The notes: generated by a model not told the origin, from the letters alone. A stretch of DNA of 64,000 nt from an uncultured Acetatifactor sp. (GCA_910580225.1 CAJTXE010000005.1:1-64000), one strand, 5' to 3'. Counted from the first letter of the stretch, positions 9,097 to 17,948 are shown. A program made the numbers and translations.

Positions 9097-9654
9097 ATGC
9101 AGTATACCAATCAATATGTATCGCCTCTGGGCAACATTCTTCTTGCCGCTGACGAAGACGGACTGACCGGGCTGTGGTTCGAAGGACAGAAATACTATGG
9201 GAATTCCCATAAGATATACAATGAAAATCATCCTGACTCGGATAGTCAGGATGGAAATATATCTGTTTTTACAAAGACAAAGGAATGGTTGAACATTTAT
9301 TTTTCCGGAAGAGAGCCGGATTTCTGCCCGCCGCTCCATATGACCGGTACACCTTTTCAGATTGCTGTCTGGAAGATTCTGCAGAAGATACCCTATGGGG
9401 AAACTACTACCTATGGGGAAATCGCAAGGGAAATTGCAGCACAGAAGGGCATTTCCCGAATGTCAGCCCAGGCAGTGGGAGGTGCAGTGGGGCATAATAA
9501 AATCTCGATTATGGTTCCCTGCCACAGGGTAGTGGGAAGCAGCGGGAGCCTGACCGGATATGCAGGGGGAATCGACAGGAAAGTGAAACTTCTCACTCTG
9601 GAGAAAGCTGATATGAGCGCTTATTTCGTCCCCAGAGAGGGAACCGCCTTATGA
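9097..9654 (+). CDS. ogt: methylated-DNA-protein-cysteine methyltransferase
   Basis: A 185-aa DNA repair protein that transfers the alkyl group from O6-alkylguanine to its own cysteine. The active-site motif VPCHRV is present with acceptor C142, followed by the typical GSLTGYAGG region, and the upstream helix-turn-helix region has FQIAVWKILQKIPYG. The start at 9097 follows AAAGGA at 8-9 bp. The N-terminal domain includes an extra polar stretch around residues 35-55 (NENHPDSDSQDG). It sits alone, 56 bp after the kinase gene and convergent with the ABC operon at 9791-11701. Ogt/AdaB type, not the Ada fusion. Confidence 0.93.
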   Translation: MQYTNQYVSPLGNILLAADEDGLTGLWFEGQKYYGNSHKIYNENHPDSDSQDGNISVFTKTKEWLNIYFSGREPDFCPPLHMTGTPFQIAVWKILQKIPYGETTTYGEIAREIAAQKGISRMSAQAVGGAVGHNKISIMVPCHRVVGSSGSLTGYAGGIDRKVKLLTLEKADMSAYFVPREGTAL

Positions 9655-9763
9655 TTCCGAAAATCGCGGCGAGCTCCTCTTTCTGTTTTTATGGTTCCCC
9701 CCGGACAGGAAGAGAACTTCCGCCAGCAGGGTTCGCAGGCCGGGATGGTTTTGGGCAGGAAAT

Positions 9764-9790
9764 ATCGTGCCTTGGGTCAGCCGGCACGAT
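9764..9790 (-). terminator. hairpin at the end of the GntR-ABC operon
   Basis: ATCGTGCC at 9764-9771 pairs perfectly with GGCACGAT at 9783-9790 around an 11-base loop, directly abutting the leftward permease stop codon at 9791. There is no clean U-tract, so it may be a weak terminator or mRNA-end hairpin. Confidence 0.45.
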
Positions 9791-10450
9791 TCAAAATTCC
9801 CGCCGGGAATACAGCCGCACTGACAGCCGCCAGGAAACGGCCAGAATCACTGCACCCAGACTCAAAATCACTTCACTGACGGAAAGAATATGCTCCGAAG
9901 CATAGATCAGCAGATCCAGGATGAAAGTGCCGCCTTTGGCTATATCATACTCCATGATTGCAAAATAAGCCAGGAGTACCAGGAAAGAGGGGACGTAATA
10001 CCCCCATACTTTGCCTTTTGCATACCCAAATCTGAAAAGGGCTGGATACATGGCCAGGCTCATCAGTGCATAGATGAGGAAACCAAAGGAAAACAGTGCC
10101 AGCGCCCATGTCCAATCCGGATACCAACGGGAAAGAGCAAAGAGATTTGCCAGGGGCATCAGTGCAAATCCCAGTAAAGCGCCTGCCAGAAACAGAATCA
10201 GGGACAGAAGGTATCTGGCGGTAACCATTTTGCTTCTTTTCAAGGGCAGCGTCAGATAAAGTCGGTTCAGTCCTCCCTTTTCTTCCACCAGAAAAGTATT
10301 GATGGAGAAGGAAAACAGCAGCACGACTCCCATGGGAACCAGAGAGATGGAGGACAGTACACCGGGGACAAAAAGCCCTATGGGCAACAAAAGAAGCCGA
10401 ATGCGATAAGATTTTATTGCAGACCAGTCTAATTTCAATACGTTCAGCAT
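9791..10450 (-). CDS. ABC-2 type transporter permease
   Basis: A 219-aa integral membrane protein with about six hydrophobic helices, e.g. IRLLLLPIGLFVPGVL near the N-terminus and a final helix around VILSLGAVILAV. The charged VEEKGGLNRLYLTLPLKRSK segment after helix 2 is characteristic of ABC2_membrane_5-like permeases. The start at 10450 follows AGGAGG and overlaps the end of the ATPase gene by 7 bp, indicating translational coupling. With the GntR regulator upstream this is the common Firmicute YtrA-type GntR-ATPase-permease operon, often linked to antimicrobial peptide or cell-envelope stress export. The substrate is not evident. Confidence 0.85.
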   Translation of the reverse strand: MLNVLKLDWSAIKSYRIRLLLLPIGLFVPGVLSSISLVPMGVVLLFSFSINTFLVEEKGGLNRLYLTLPLKRSKMVTARYLLSLILFLAGALLGFALMPLANLFALSRWYPDWTWALALFSFGFLIYALMSLAMYPALFRFGYAKGKVWGYYVPSFLVLLAYFAIMEYDIAKGGTFILDLLIYASEHILSVSEVILSLGAVILAVSWRLSVRLYSRREF

Positions 10451-11340
10451 GATGATACCTCCTTGCCCAAATGAACGGGCCCACAGAAATCTCCATTTAA
10501 TTTTGAGTGTCTCTCCATATAGACGACAACATCGTCAATGGAAACCTTTTCGGTCACAGCATCAGCAGGCAGGCCTCCGATTTGATCCAGAGCCATGAGG
10601 CATTCGTAGCCATTGTCTGTCTGGCGCAGGCCGATGGCATGTTTTCTTTTTTCGCCGGGAAGAATTCCGCCCCGGACCATACAGTAGGAGGCGGTCAGTT
10701 CTTCCTTATCTCCCTCATAAGAGATTGTTCCGTTGTGGATATAGATGATTTTGTCGGCAATCCGCTCCAGATCACTGGTGATGTGAGTGGAGAACAGGAT
10801 CGTTCTGTTTTCCGGAATCAGATACTCCCGGAAGAGATCCAGCAGTTCATCCCGGGTGGCCGGGTCCAGGCCTCCGGTGGGCTCATCCAGAAGAAGTAAT
10901 TTTGTTTCATGGGAAAAATGGACTGCCATGGCCAGTTTCTGTTTCATCCCCCGGGACAGGGTCTTGAACTTCTTTCCCGGGTCCAGACCGAAACGGCGCA
11001 GGTACTCTCTGTATCGGATGCCGTCCCAGGTGGGATAAAAGGGACACAGGCCTTTCTCGATATCTTCGGGTGTCCAGTCCTCCTGAAAGAAAGGCTGATC
11101 AAAGAGGATGGCGATGTCCTCTCTGACGGAAGCGTCTGTGCTCGGTCTGCCCAACAGGCGGACTTTTCCGCTGTCCTGAAATGCCAGACCGGCCATAATG
11201 CGCAGCGTAGTGGACTTTCCGGCGCCGTTAGTCCCTACGAAACCGCAGCAGACTCCTTCCGGCACCGTGAAACTGATATTTTTCAACGCAAAACCGGGAT
11301 AGAGTTTGCACAGGTTATTGACTTCAATCGCATTGTTCAT
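10444..11340 (-). CDS. ABC transporter ATP-binding protein
   Basis: A 298-aa ATPase. The nucleotide-binding domain has Walker A GTNGAGKST, signature LSRGMKQKLAMA, Walker B LLLLDEPTGGLDP, and the switch histidine in ILFSTHITSDLE. The C-terminal 70 residues are an accessory region typical of the ABC-2 export ATPases. It overlaps the GntR gene by 17 bp upstream and the permease by 7 bp downstream, so the three genes form one operon. The start at 11340 follows a GGAGGAGAT-like site. It powers the permease encoded at 9791-10450. Confidence 0.92.
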   Translation of the reverse strand: MNNAIEVNNLCKLYPGFALKNISFTVPEGVCCGFVGTNGAGKSTTLRIMAGLAFQDSGKVRLLGRPSTDASVREDIAILFDQPFFQEDWTPEDIEKGLCPFYPTWDGIRYREYLRRFGLDPGKKFKTLSRGMKQKLAMAVHFSHETKLLLLDEPTGGLDPATRDELLDLFREYLIPENRTILFSTHITSDLERIADKIIYIHNGTISYEGDKEELTASYCMVRGGILPGEKRKHAIGLRQTDNGYECLMALDQIGGLPADAVTEKVSIDDVVVYMERHSKLNGDFCGPVHLGKEVSSC

Positions 11341-11701
11341 GGTAAATCTCCTCCAATCTTATCTGTAATTCGGACAGGCTTACTCCGGCTGCTGTTCCCT
11401 TTTCCACAGCGGTTTTCAGGGATTCGTCGATGGATTTCAGGTATTGACGCCGCACCGTCTCGGCGTTTGCCTTTACGAAGGAGCCCCGGCCCTGGAGGGT
11501 GTAGATGAGCCCTTCCGCCTCCAGGTCCCCGTAGGCCCGGGTAGTGGTAATGACGCTGACACGCAGATCCCGGGCCAGCTGGCGCATGGAAGTGAGCGGC
11601 TCGTTGGGCGGCAGTTCGCCGGACAGGATTTGTGCTTTGATCTGCATTTTAATCTGTTCATAGGCAGGTATTTCACTTTGCAGTGACAGGGATAAATTCA
11701 T
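11324..11701 (-). CDS. GntR-family regulator (YtrA subfamily)
   Basis: A 125-aa regulator, short as expected for YtrA types that lack a large effector domain. The start at 11701 (MNLSLSLQ) has GGAGGGGAG immediately upstream; the longer frame runs through the promoter. The winged helix spans about residues 10-75 with IPAYEQIKMQIKAQILSGEL, SMRQLARDLRVSVITTTRAY and the wing LIYTLQGRGSFV. The C-terminal 45 residues are a small helical dimerisation region. It heads the operon with the ABC ATPase and permease. A good promoter lies at 11733-11761 with an overlapping AT-rich palindrome, so autorepression is likely. Confidence 0.9.
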   Translation of the reverse strand: MNLSLSLQSEIPAYEQIKMQIKAQILSGELPPNEPLTSMRQLARDLRVSVITTTRAYGDLEAEGLIYTLQGRGSFVKANAETVRRQYLKSIDESLKTAVEKGTAAGVSLSELQIRLEEIYHEQCD

Positions 11702-11732
11702 GTCTCCCCTCCTTCTCATAGTGTATATATTG

Positions 11733-11761
11733 AGTATATGCAGTATAGGCATAATTGTCAA
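11733..11761 (-). promoter_or_regulatory. sigma-A promoter of the GntR-ABC operon
   Basis: On the minus strand TTGACA (11761-11756) is followed 17 bp later by TATACT (11738-11733). An AT-rich imperfect palindrome overlaps the -10 region and could be the GntR operator. Confidence 0.75.
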
Positions 11762-11843
11762 GATGAAATTATGATTTCAGGATGGAAAATTACGGCAGGC
11801 TGCTTTTCAATCTGCGGTTGAAAAATTCTCAAACCATGCGTTA

Positions 11844-11872
11844 TTGTCAATTAGGTATCACTTCGGTATGAT
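11844..11872 (+). promoter_or_regulatory. sigma-A promoter for the XRE-TPR regulator
   Basis: TTGTCA at 11844-11849 and TATGAT at 11867-11872 with a 17-bp spacer, 120 bp upstream of the start at 11992. Divergent from the GntR operon promoter. Confidence 0.65.
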
Positions 11873-11991
11873 AAAGAGGAACCGGTTCAGAGATAAAACA
11901 GGATCAGACAGAGACAGGTTTCAAACAAAACCTGATTCAAACTTCAGAAAAATAGGAAATGATGCCTTTAGAATGGGCAGGAGGTATGAGA

Positions 11992-12804
11992 ATGGAACTT
12001 AATATCGGAAACAAAATCAAAAATCTGCGCAGACAGAAAAATATATCCCAGGAAGTACTGGCGCAGTATTTGGGAATTTCCTTCCAGGCTGTCAGCAAAT
12101 GGGAGAGCGGTATGACCATGCCGGACATTACGCTGATCCCTGCGTTGGCATCCTTTTTCGGAATCTCAACAGATGAATTATTTGACTATAATTACTATGA
12201 AACGGAAAAACGGATCAGGGAAATTGTGGATGCATCCTATCCCTATAGGGGAAAGGATGATGCAAAATGCGAGGAATTGCTCAGAGCCGGCCTGAAAAAA
12301 TATCCGGGCAATGAAGTTTTGCTGAACTGTCTCATTTATTCGATTCCGGTACCGGAACGGAGTGACGAAGTAATCAGTATCTGCCGTTCTCTGGTGGAGA
12401 GCGCCAGAGAGGATGACATCCGATACGATGCTTGCAGGATTCTGGCAGAAACCTATCAGAAAATCGGAGAGACGGGACTTGCCAGGGATACCCTTCAGCG
12501 GATTCCGGAAATCTATTTTACCAAACTGGAACTGGAAGCCGTTCTGCTGGAGGGAGAGGACAAATTTCGGGCCGCCAATATTCAGAAGGCATTATCTGCC
12601 GACAGTCTTGTGAAGATGCTCAATTGTCTGGCTGATTATTATCAGGAGACCGGCGAACCGGAAAAGGCAAAAATACAGCTTGCTATCGCTGAAAAGGTCA
12701 TTGAAGCTTTCCGGGATGATTTTTTGACACCGGGAATGTGCAAAACCGTGTATCAGGACCATGAGGCGGAGCTGGTCAGGATAAGGAAAGCAGCTTGTCA
12801 GTAG
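11992..12804 (+). CDS. XRE-family regulator with TPR-like C-terminal domain
   Basis: A 270-aa protein. The start at 11992 (MELNIGNK) has AGGAGG 7 bp upstream; in-frame ATGs at 11959 and 11986 are poorly spaced. Residues 5-58 form the helix-turn-helix (IKNLRRQKNISQEVLAQYLG, then SFQAVSKWESGMTMPDITL). The remaining 200 residues are all-helical with repeating 'A..L..Y/F' spacing (EELLRAGLKKYPGN, AEKVIEAF), suggesting tetratricopeptide-like repeats. This layout is common among Lachnospiraceae transcriptional regulators. It is monocistronic: its own promoter lies upstream and the next gene has one too. The target is unknown. Confidence 0.85.
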   Translation: MELNIGNKIKNLRRQKNISQEVLAQYLGISFQAVSKWESGMTMPDITLIPALASFFGISTDELFDYNYYETEKRIREIVDASYPYRGKDDAKCEELLRAGLKKYPGNEVLLNCLIYSIPVPERSDEVISICRSLVESAREDDIRYDACRILAETYQKIGETGLARDTLQRIPEIYFTKLELEAVLLEGEDKFRAANIQKALSADSLVKMLNCLADYYQETGEPEKAKIQLAIAEKVIEAFRDDFLTPGMCKTVYQDHEAELVRIRKAACQ

Positions 12805-12869
12805 GAGAGTGTTGGTCAGATACGGTATAGCATATTCGGTAATGGAGGGGAACTGGTCCGTTTCACAGC

Positions 12870-12898
12870 TTGACAAGATTTGGAAAAAATGATATTCT
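12870..12898 (+). promoter_or_regulatory. sigma-A promoter of the GH13 gene
   Basis: TTGACA at 12870-12875, 17-bp spacer, TATTCT at 12893-12898, 47 bp upstream of the glucosidase start. Confidence 0.7.
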
Positions 12899-12944
12899 GA
12901 ACATAACATGTCGAAACTTTGCGAAAAAACTTTAACAGGAGGTT

Positions 12945-14591
12945 ATGGGACAAGTGAAGCAGAGAAAAAATAAGTTTCGGAAGATTTTCGTAGTATTTTT
13001 GGCAGTTGTGATGCTGGCCTGCAGTTTGACGGCCTGCGGCGGAACGTCGGATTGGCGCAGTAAGGAAGTGACGGTGATTGACGACAATTACCGCACTTGG
13101 TATGAGATTTTTGTCTATTCCTTCTGTGACAGCGACGGAGACCAGGTGGGGGACCTTCAGGGAGTGATCTCCAAACTGGACTATATCGCGGATCTGGGAT
13201 TTAACGGAATCTGGCTGATGCCCATCATGCCTTCTCCTTCTTATCACAAGTATGACGTGAAGGATTATCGGGAGATTGAGGCGGAATACGGGACCATGGC
13301 TGATTTTGAGGAACTGGTGACGGAATGCGACAAACGGGGTATCAAGCTGATCATTGACCTGGTGCTGAATCACACTTCTTCGGAGCATCCCTGGTTCGTG
13401 GAAGCCTGCAGTTATCTGGAGTCTCTGGAATCGGGTGCGGAGCCTTCTGCGGAGGAATGTCCCTATTATGAATATTATCACTTTGTGAAGGGAAATCCAA
13501 ACTCAGATACCTGGTACCAGGTGGGCTCCACGGATTATTACTATGAGGGAGTCTTCTGGAGCGGTATGCCGGATGTGAATTTTGAGAGCCAGGCACTTCG
13601 GAAGGAATTTGAGGGAATTGTGGATTTCTGGCTGGATAAGGGTGTGGGCGGTTTTCGTCTGGATGCGGTAAAGGAATTCTACAGCGGTGCTGCCAGTAAA
13701 AATGTGGAGGTGCTCACATGGCTGAATGATTACGTAAAAAGCGTAAAATCCGATGCTTACATGGTAGGGGAAGCCTGGGAAGGACTTGGTACCTTTGCGC
13801 AGTATTATGCCAGCGGCATTGACAGCTTTTTTAACTTTGAATTTGCGGGTCCTACGGGAGTGGTGACCAAGACCCTGACCTTCAGCGGCGAGACCAACAG
13901 TGCTCAGGCTTATGCCAAGGCTCTGGGCAGAGTACAGAATGCCATCCGGGAATACCGGGAGGATGCCATTGACGCCCCCTTCTTTGTGAATCATGATATG
14001 GCCAGGGCAGCAGGCTACATGCAGTATGACATCAGAAAGGTGAAGATGGCGGCGCCTCTGAACATCCTGATGAGCGGCAGCGCCTTTGTATACTACGGGG
14101 AAGAGATCGGCATGAGCGGCAGCGGCAGGGACGAGAACAAACGGGCTCCCATGTACTGGTCCTCAGACGCCCAGGCTAAGGGCATGACAAAAGGTCCTCT
14201 GGATATGGAACCCCAGGAAAATCAGTTTGCCTGCGCAGAGGAGCAGATGAAGGCTGAGGATTCGATTTACAGCTTTTATAAGGATACGATTCTGCTGCGG
14301 AACCAGAATCCGGAGATTGCCAGGGGAACGGTTGCCAGGTTGGAGGAGGTCACGGATCAGGATATTGCCGCGATTTCAAAAACTTATGATGGGAAAACCA
14401 TTTATCTCCTCTACAATATCTCTGAGACAGAGGAAAAACAGGTGACAATGTCTGCCGAACAGTATGGGGAACTGGAGATTGGGGGATACCTGTCTGTGGA
14501 CGGCGGGGAAGTGACCATGAAAGACGGGGTGGTGACACTGCCTTCTTATAGTGTGGTGGTTCTTCGAGGAGCGTCCGACGAGAACAGCTGA
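12945..14591 (+). CDS. GH13 alpha-amylase/alpha-glucosidase family lipoprotein
   Basis: A 548-aa secreted, lipid-anchored glycosidase. The N-terminus is a lipoprotein signal peptide: basic KQRKNKFRK, a hydrophobic core, then lipobox LTAC with the modified Cys at about residue 31. The TIM barrel begins at TWYEIFVYSFCDSDGDQVGD. Conserved regions are present: DLVLNH (region I), GFRLDAVKEF with nucleophile D240, GEAWEG with acid/base E276, and FVNHDMARAAG with D351. The C-terminal 100 residues form the usual beta domain. The family acts on alpha-glucans or oligosaccharides; specificity cannot be read with confidence. The start follows AGGAGGTT. Its own promoter and a strong terminator make it monocistronic; galK-galT follow. 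Confidence 0.9.
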   Translation: MGQVKQRKNKFRKIFVVFLAVVMLACSLTACGGTSDWRSKEVTVIDDNYRTWYEIFVYSFCDSDGDQVGDLQGVISKLDYIADLGFNGIWLMPIMPSPSYHKYDVKDYREIEAEYGTMADFEELVTECDKRGIKLIIDLVLNHTSSEHPWFVEACSYLESLESGAEPSAEECPYYEYYHFVKGNPNSDTWYQVGSTDYYYEGVFWSGMPDVNFESQALRKEFEGIVDFWLDKGVGGFRLDAVKEFYSGAASKNVEVLTWLNDYVKSVKSDAYMVGEAWEGLGTFAQYYASGIDSFFNFEFAGPTGVVTKTLTFSGETNSAQAYAKALGRVQNAIREYREDAIDAPFFVNHDMARAAGYMQYDIRKVKMAAPLNILMSGSAFVYYGEEIGMSGSGRDENKRAPMYWSSDAQAKGMTKGPLDMEPQENQFACAEEQMKAEDSIYSFYKDTILLRNQNPEIARGTVARLEEVTDQDIAAISKTYDGKTIYLLYNISETEEKQVTMSAEQYGELEIGGYLSVDGGEVTMKDGVVTLPSYSVVVLRGASDENS

Positions 14592-14594
14592 AAC

Positions 14595-14652
14595 AAATAG
14601 CTTACACAGAAATGATCAGCCCTTGGCTTCTCATGATGTGTAAGCTATTTTT
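14595..14652 (+). terminator. terminator of the GH13 gene
   Basis: AAATAGCTTACAC (14595-14607) pairs perfectly over 13 bp with GTGTAAGCTATTT (14638-14650), followed by T residues. The loop is long (30 bases). It begins 3 bp after the stop codon. Confidence 0.75.
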
Positions 14653-14792
14653 ATGATCTCAATGCGCTGCTGAATAGGATGAGGAGCCGTATCTGCTTAA
14701 TTGATGAGAAGTACGCCTCTGACTTCCCATCAGTTAACATTTTGGCAGGTTCTAAAAACAAATCGATGTAGCAGTTTCGCCTGTTTTTTGTG

Positions 14793-14798
14793 TATAAT
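14793..14798 (+). promoter_or_regulatory. candidate -10 element of the galKT operon
   Basis: A perfect TATAAT 131 bp upstream of the galK start in the 338-bp gap 14592-14929. I do not see a convincing -35 hexamer, so the promoter may need an activator. The rest of that gap holds only the terminator of the preceding gene. Confidence 0.4.
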
Positions 14799-14929
14799 GA
14801 GAACATGGAAAGAGACAAAGGGGCAAGACGGACTGGGGGAATCAGAAAGAATCTCACAGCGAAACAGGCACAGACAAGGAGCAGAGCGCAGGAATGGAAA
14901 CGGTTCCCGGGGCGCGGAATGGAGGCAGC

Positions 14930-16093
14930 ATGAAAGAGATGGTTTTAAACAAGTTTGGGGAAGTATTTGGAGAGACGGAGGGTGTGAAAGCATATTTTGC
15001 GCCGGGCAGGGTGAATCTGATCGGAGAACATACCGACTATAACGGCGGACATGTGTTCCCCTGCGCATTGACCATCGGTACATACGGCGCAGCCAGAAAG
15101 AGAAATGACAATAAGCTGCGTTTTTATTCCATGAATTTTGAGAAGCTTGGAGTCATAGAGTCTTCGCTGGAGGAACTGGTGCCCTCTAAGGAGGCGGGAT
15201 GGACCAATTATCCCAAGGGAGTTATGTGGGCTTTTGGAGAGAAGGGGATGAAGGTGCCCTTTGGCATGGATCTGCTGCTGTACGGCAATATTCCCAATGG
15301 GTCCGGGCTGTCTTCCTCCGCTTCAGTAGAGGTTCTGACAGGGTATATTTTGAGGGACTTTTTCGGATTTGAGGTCAGCAATCAGGATCTGGCTCTCATT
15401 GGACAGTATGCGGAGAATCATTTTAATAAAGTAAACTGCGGCATTATGGACCAGTTTGCCATTGCCATGGGAAAGAAAGACAATGCCATCTTCCTTGATA
15501 CGGCGGATCTGTCCTATACCTATGCGCCCATTGCTCTGGCAGGAGCAAAGATCGTCATTGCCAGCAGCAATAAGAAGCGCGGCCTGGGGGATTCCAAGTA
15601 CAACGAGCGCCGCAGTGAGTGTGAAACCGCTCTGGCGGAGCTGCAGCAGGTAGTGCAGATTGGCAGCCTGGGAGACCTGGATGAGGAAACATTTGAGAAA
15701 TATCAGTCTGCCATCAAGGATGAGGTGCGCAGGAAACGGGCAAAGCATGCTGTCTGTGAGAATCAGCGGACCGTCCGGGCGGTGGAAGCCCTGAAGGCCA
15801 ATGATGTGGCACTGTTCGGCCGGCTGATGAACGACTCCCATGTGTCCCTTCGTGATGACTACGAAGTAACCGGCATTGAGCTGGACACTCTGGTGGAGGA
15901 AGCCTGGAAAGTGGAAGGGGTCATCGGCTCCAGAATGACCGGTGCAGGCTTCGGCGGCTGTACTGTCAGTATTGTGAAGGATGAAGCCATCGACTCCTTT
16001 ATCGAAAAGGTAGGCAGCGCTTACGAAGAGAAGATCGGCTATGGGGCGGACTTTTATGTGGTGGAAATCGGGGACGGACCGGTGATGTTGTAA
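14930..16093 (+). CDS. galK: galactokinase
   Basis: A 387-aa GHMP kinase that phosphorylates alpha-D-galactose to galactose-1-phosphate in the Leloir pathway. The start at 14930 (MKEMVLNKF) has GGAGG upstream and gives the usual galactokinase length; the longer frame adds a non-conserved extension. The substrate-binding signature GRVNLIGEHTDYNGG lies near residues 30-45. The ATP-binding GHMP motif NGSGLSSSASVE is near 125. The C-terminal GHMP motif MTGAGFGGCTVS is near 340. GalT follows 139 bp downstream on the same strand, so both convert galactose to UDP-galactose via galactose-1-phosphate. A hairpin in the gap may set relative expression. Confidence 0.96.
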   Translation: MKEMVLNKFGEVFGETEGVKAYFAPGRVNLIGEHTDYNGGHVFPCALTIGTYGAARKRNDNKLRFYSMNFEKLGVIESSLEELVPSKEAGWTNYPKGVMWAFGEKGMKVPFGMDLLLYGNIPNGSGLSSSASVEVLTGYILRDFFGFEVSNQDLALIGQYAENHFNKVNCGIMDQFAIAMGKKDNAIFLDTADLSYTYAPIALAGAKIVIASSNKKRGLGDSKYNERRSECETALAELQQVVQIGSLGDLDEETFEKYQSAIKDEVRRKRAKHAVCENQRTVRAVEALKANDVALFGRLMNDSHVSLRDDYEVTGIELDTLVEEAWKVEGVIGSRMTGAGFGGCTVSIVKDEAIDSFIEKVGSAYEEKIGYGADFYVVEIGDGPVML

Positions 16094-16143
16094 GCGATGC
16101 CGGAAGAAAGCGTTTATACTGAAGAATTTGTGTGCTTGAAAAA

Positions 16144-16181
16144 GGGGCTGTCCTATGTGGGTCTCTGAACGGGACAGCTCC
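16144..16181 (+). other. hairpin between galK and galT
   Basis: GGGGCTGTCC (16144-16153) pairs with GGACAGCTCC (16172-16181), 10 bp with one G-U, and an 18-base loop. It is followed by GAAAAAG rather than a T-run on the plus strand. It may act as an mRNA-processing or attenuation hairpin; the strongest related structure is the terminator after galT. Confidence 0.4.
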
Positions 16182-16232
16182 GAAAAAGCCGAAAATCGGA
16201 CAGAACATGCTGCAGAAAGGTGCGTGACAGGG

Positions 16233-17840
16233 ATGGAGAGAATAGGGGCGGATATCAGAAAACTGGTTTCTTATGGATTGAAAACGGGACTTGTCCCCCG
16301 GGAGGATGAGATTTTTACCATAAACAGACTGCTGGAGCTGTTTGGACTGGAGGAGCCGGGCGCCTGTATGGAAGGAGCAGCCCACACAGACAGAGGCGAA
16401 GAACCGGGCGTGGTCTCACAGGATGAAGGTGGGAAAGAGCCTGCCGGGGATGGCAAATCCGATTCGGAGGAAGAGAGCAAAGCACTGGCAGCGGAGTTGG
16501 AAGAAATCCTGAATCGGATGTGTGATTATGCATATGAGAAAGGTTTCATTGCCGAGAACGGAGTGGTTTACCGGGATTTGTTTGACACCAAAATCATGAG
16601 TATGCTGCTGCCCAGGCCCAGTGAAGTGATCAGGACATTCTGGGAGCTGTACGAGAAGGAATCCCCAAGAGCGGCTACGGATTATTATTATAAATTCAGT
16701 CGGGATTCTGACTATATCAGGCGTTACCGAATTGCCAGAGACATGAAATGGATTGCACCCACCAAATATGGCGATCTGGATATCACCATCAACCTGTCCA
16801 AGCCAGAGAAAGATCCCAAGGCCATTGCTGCGGCCAGGAATGCCAGGCAGTCCGGGTATCCAAAGTGTCTGCTGTGCCGGGAGAACGAGGGGTATGCAGG
16901 CCGGATCAACCATCCTGCCAGACAGAATCACCGCATTATTCCTGTGACCATCAACGGCAGTCAGTGGGGATTTCAATATTCCCCTTATGTGTATTACAAT
17001 GAGCACTGCATCGTGTTTCATTTTCAGCATGTGCCCATGAAGATTGACCATGCGGCATTCTGTAAACTTTTTGACTTTGTGAAGCAGTTTCCTCATTATT
17101 TTGTGGGTTCCAATGCGGATCTGCCCATTGTGGGAGGCTCTATTTTGAGTCATGACCATTTCCAGGGCGGCCATTATGAATTTGCAATGGCCAAGGCACC
17201 TGTGGAGCGGCATTTTACAGTGGAAGGCTTTGAGGATGTGGGGGCCGGTGTGGTAAACTGGCCCATGTCTGTGATCCGCCTGAACGGACCAGACAGCAGC
17301 CGTATCATTGCCCTGGCGGACAGAATTCTGGAAAAGTGGCGGGAATATACGGATGAAAGTGCATTTATATACGCATACACGGATAATGAACCCCACAATA
17401 CCATCACCCCCATCGCCAGGAAGCGGGGAGAGAGTTTTGAACTGGATTTGGTGCTGCGAAACAACATTACTACAGAAGAGCATCCTCTGGGCGTGTATCA
17501 TCCTCATGGGAAACTCCACCATATCAAGAAGGAGAACATCGGCCTGATCGAGGTGATGGGGCTGGCTGTGCTGCCGGCCCGGCTGAAGGAGGAGATGGCG
17601 AAGCTGAAAGAGGCGATTCTGTCAGGAGTTGATCTGCGGGCCGACGAGATACTGGCAAAGCATGCGGACTGGGTGGAGGAATTTACGCCCAGGTATGAGA
17701 AGATAGATGTATCCAATATTGACGGCATCATTGAAAAGGAGATCGGTCTGGTGTTTATGGAAGTGCTGGAAGACGCCGGGGTGTACAAGCGGACACCGGA
17801 AGGGCAGGCGGCTTTTGACCGGTTTATCAAGAAGATATAA
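16233..17840 (+). CDS. galT: UDP-glucose--hexose-1-phosphate uridylyltransferase (Firmicute type)
   Basis: A 535-aa enzyme exchanging UMP between UDP-glucose and galactose-1-phosphate. The start at 16233 (MERIGADIRK) is chosen because family similarity begins there. The long Firmicute form is recognisable from PKCLLCRENEGYAGRINHPA (Cys pair), FQYSPYVYYNEHCIVF, and the active-site region GGSILSHDHFQGGHYEF with the H-x-H type histidines. An atypical hydrophilic insertion of about 45 residues, rich in Gly, Glu and Ser (around 45-90), lies between the N-terminal helix and the rest, and accounts for the extra length over the usual ~500 aa. Second gene of the gal operon. Confidence 0.93.
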   Translation: MERIGADIRKLVSYGLKTGLVPREDEIFTINRLLELFGLEEPGACMEGAAHTDRGEEPGVVSQDEGGKEPAGDGKSDSEEESKALAAELEEILNRMCDYAYEKGFIAENGVVYRDLFDTKIMSMLLPRPSEVIRTFWELYEKESPRAATDYYYKFSRDSDYIRRYRIARDMKWIAPTKYGDLDITINLSKPEKDPKAIAAARNARQSGYPKCLLCRENEGYAGRINHPARQNHRIIPVTINGSQWGFQYSPYVYYNEHCIVFHFQHVPMKIDHAAFCKLFDFVKQFPHYFVGSNADLPIVGGSILSHDHFQGGHYEFAMAKAPVERHFTVEGFEDVGAGVVNWPMSVIRLNGPDSSRIIALADRILEKWREYTDESAFIYAYTDNEPHNTITPIARKRGESFELDLVLRNNITTEEHPLGVYHPHGKLHHIKKENIGLIEVMGLAVLPARLKEEMAKLKEAILSGVDLRADEILAKHADWVEEFTPRYEKIDVSNIDGIIEKEIGLVFMEVLEDAGVYKRTPEGQAAFDRFIKKI

Positions 17841-17849
17841 GGATGAAGA

Positions 17850-17878
17850 AGGGTCTGTCCAGGACAGATCCTTTTTTG
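17850..17878 (+). terminator. rho-independent terminator of galKT
   Basis: GGGTCTGTC (17851-17859) pairs with GACAGATCC (with one G-U) around a 3-base loop, followed by six T residues. It begins about 10 bp after the galT stop. Confidence 0.88.
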
Positions 17879-17942
17879 CTGTGAAAATTTGCCAAGATAA
17901 ATCCCATACAATTCTTTTATTATTTCCTTTTGTATGTTATGA

Positions 17943-17948
17943 TATAAT
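17943..17948 (+). promoter_or_regulatory. candidate -10 element of the XRE-cupin gene
   Basis: A TATAAT hexamer 65 bp upstream of the start at 18013, in an AT-rich stretch after the galT terminator. The -35 region is poor. Confidence 0.4.

Noticed and set aside
9651..9905. 84-codon plus-strand frame after ogt
   Set aside because: Overlaps the end of the permease on the other strand, has no ribosome binding site and no protein-like pattern.
16416..17522. 368-codon minus-strand frame opposite galT
   Set aside because: Antisense shadow of galT, with no start signal; galT motifs on the plus strand are unambiguous.
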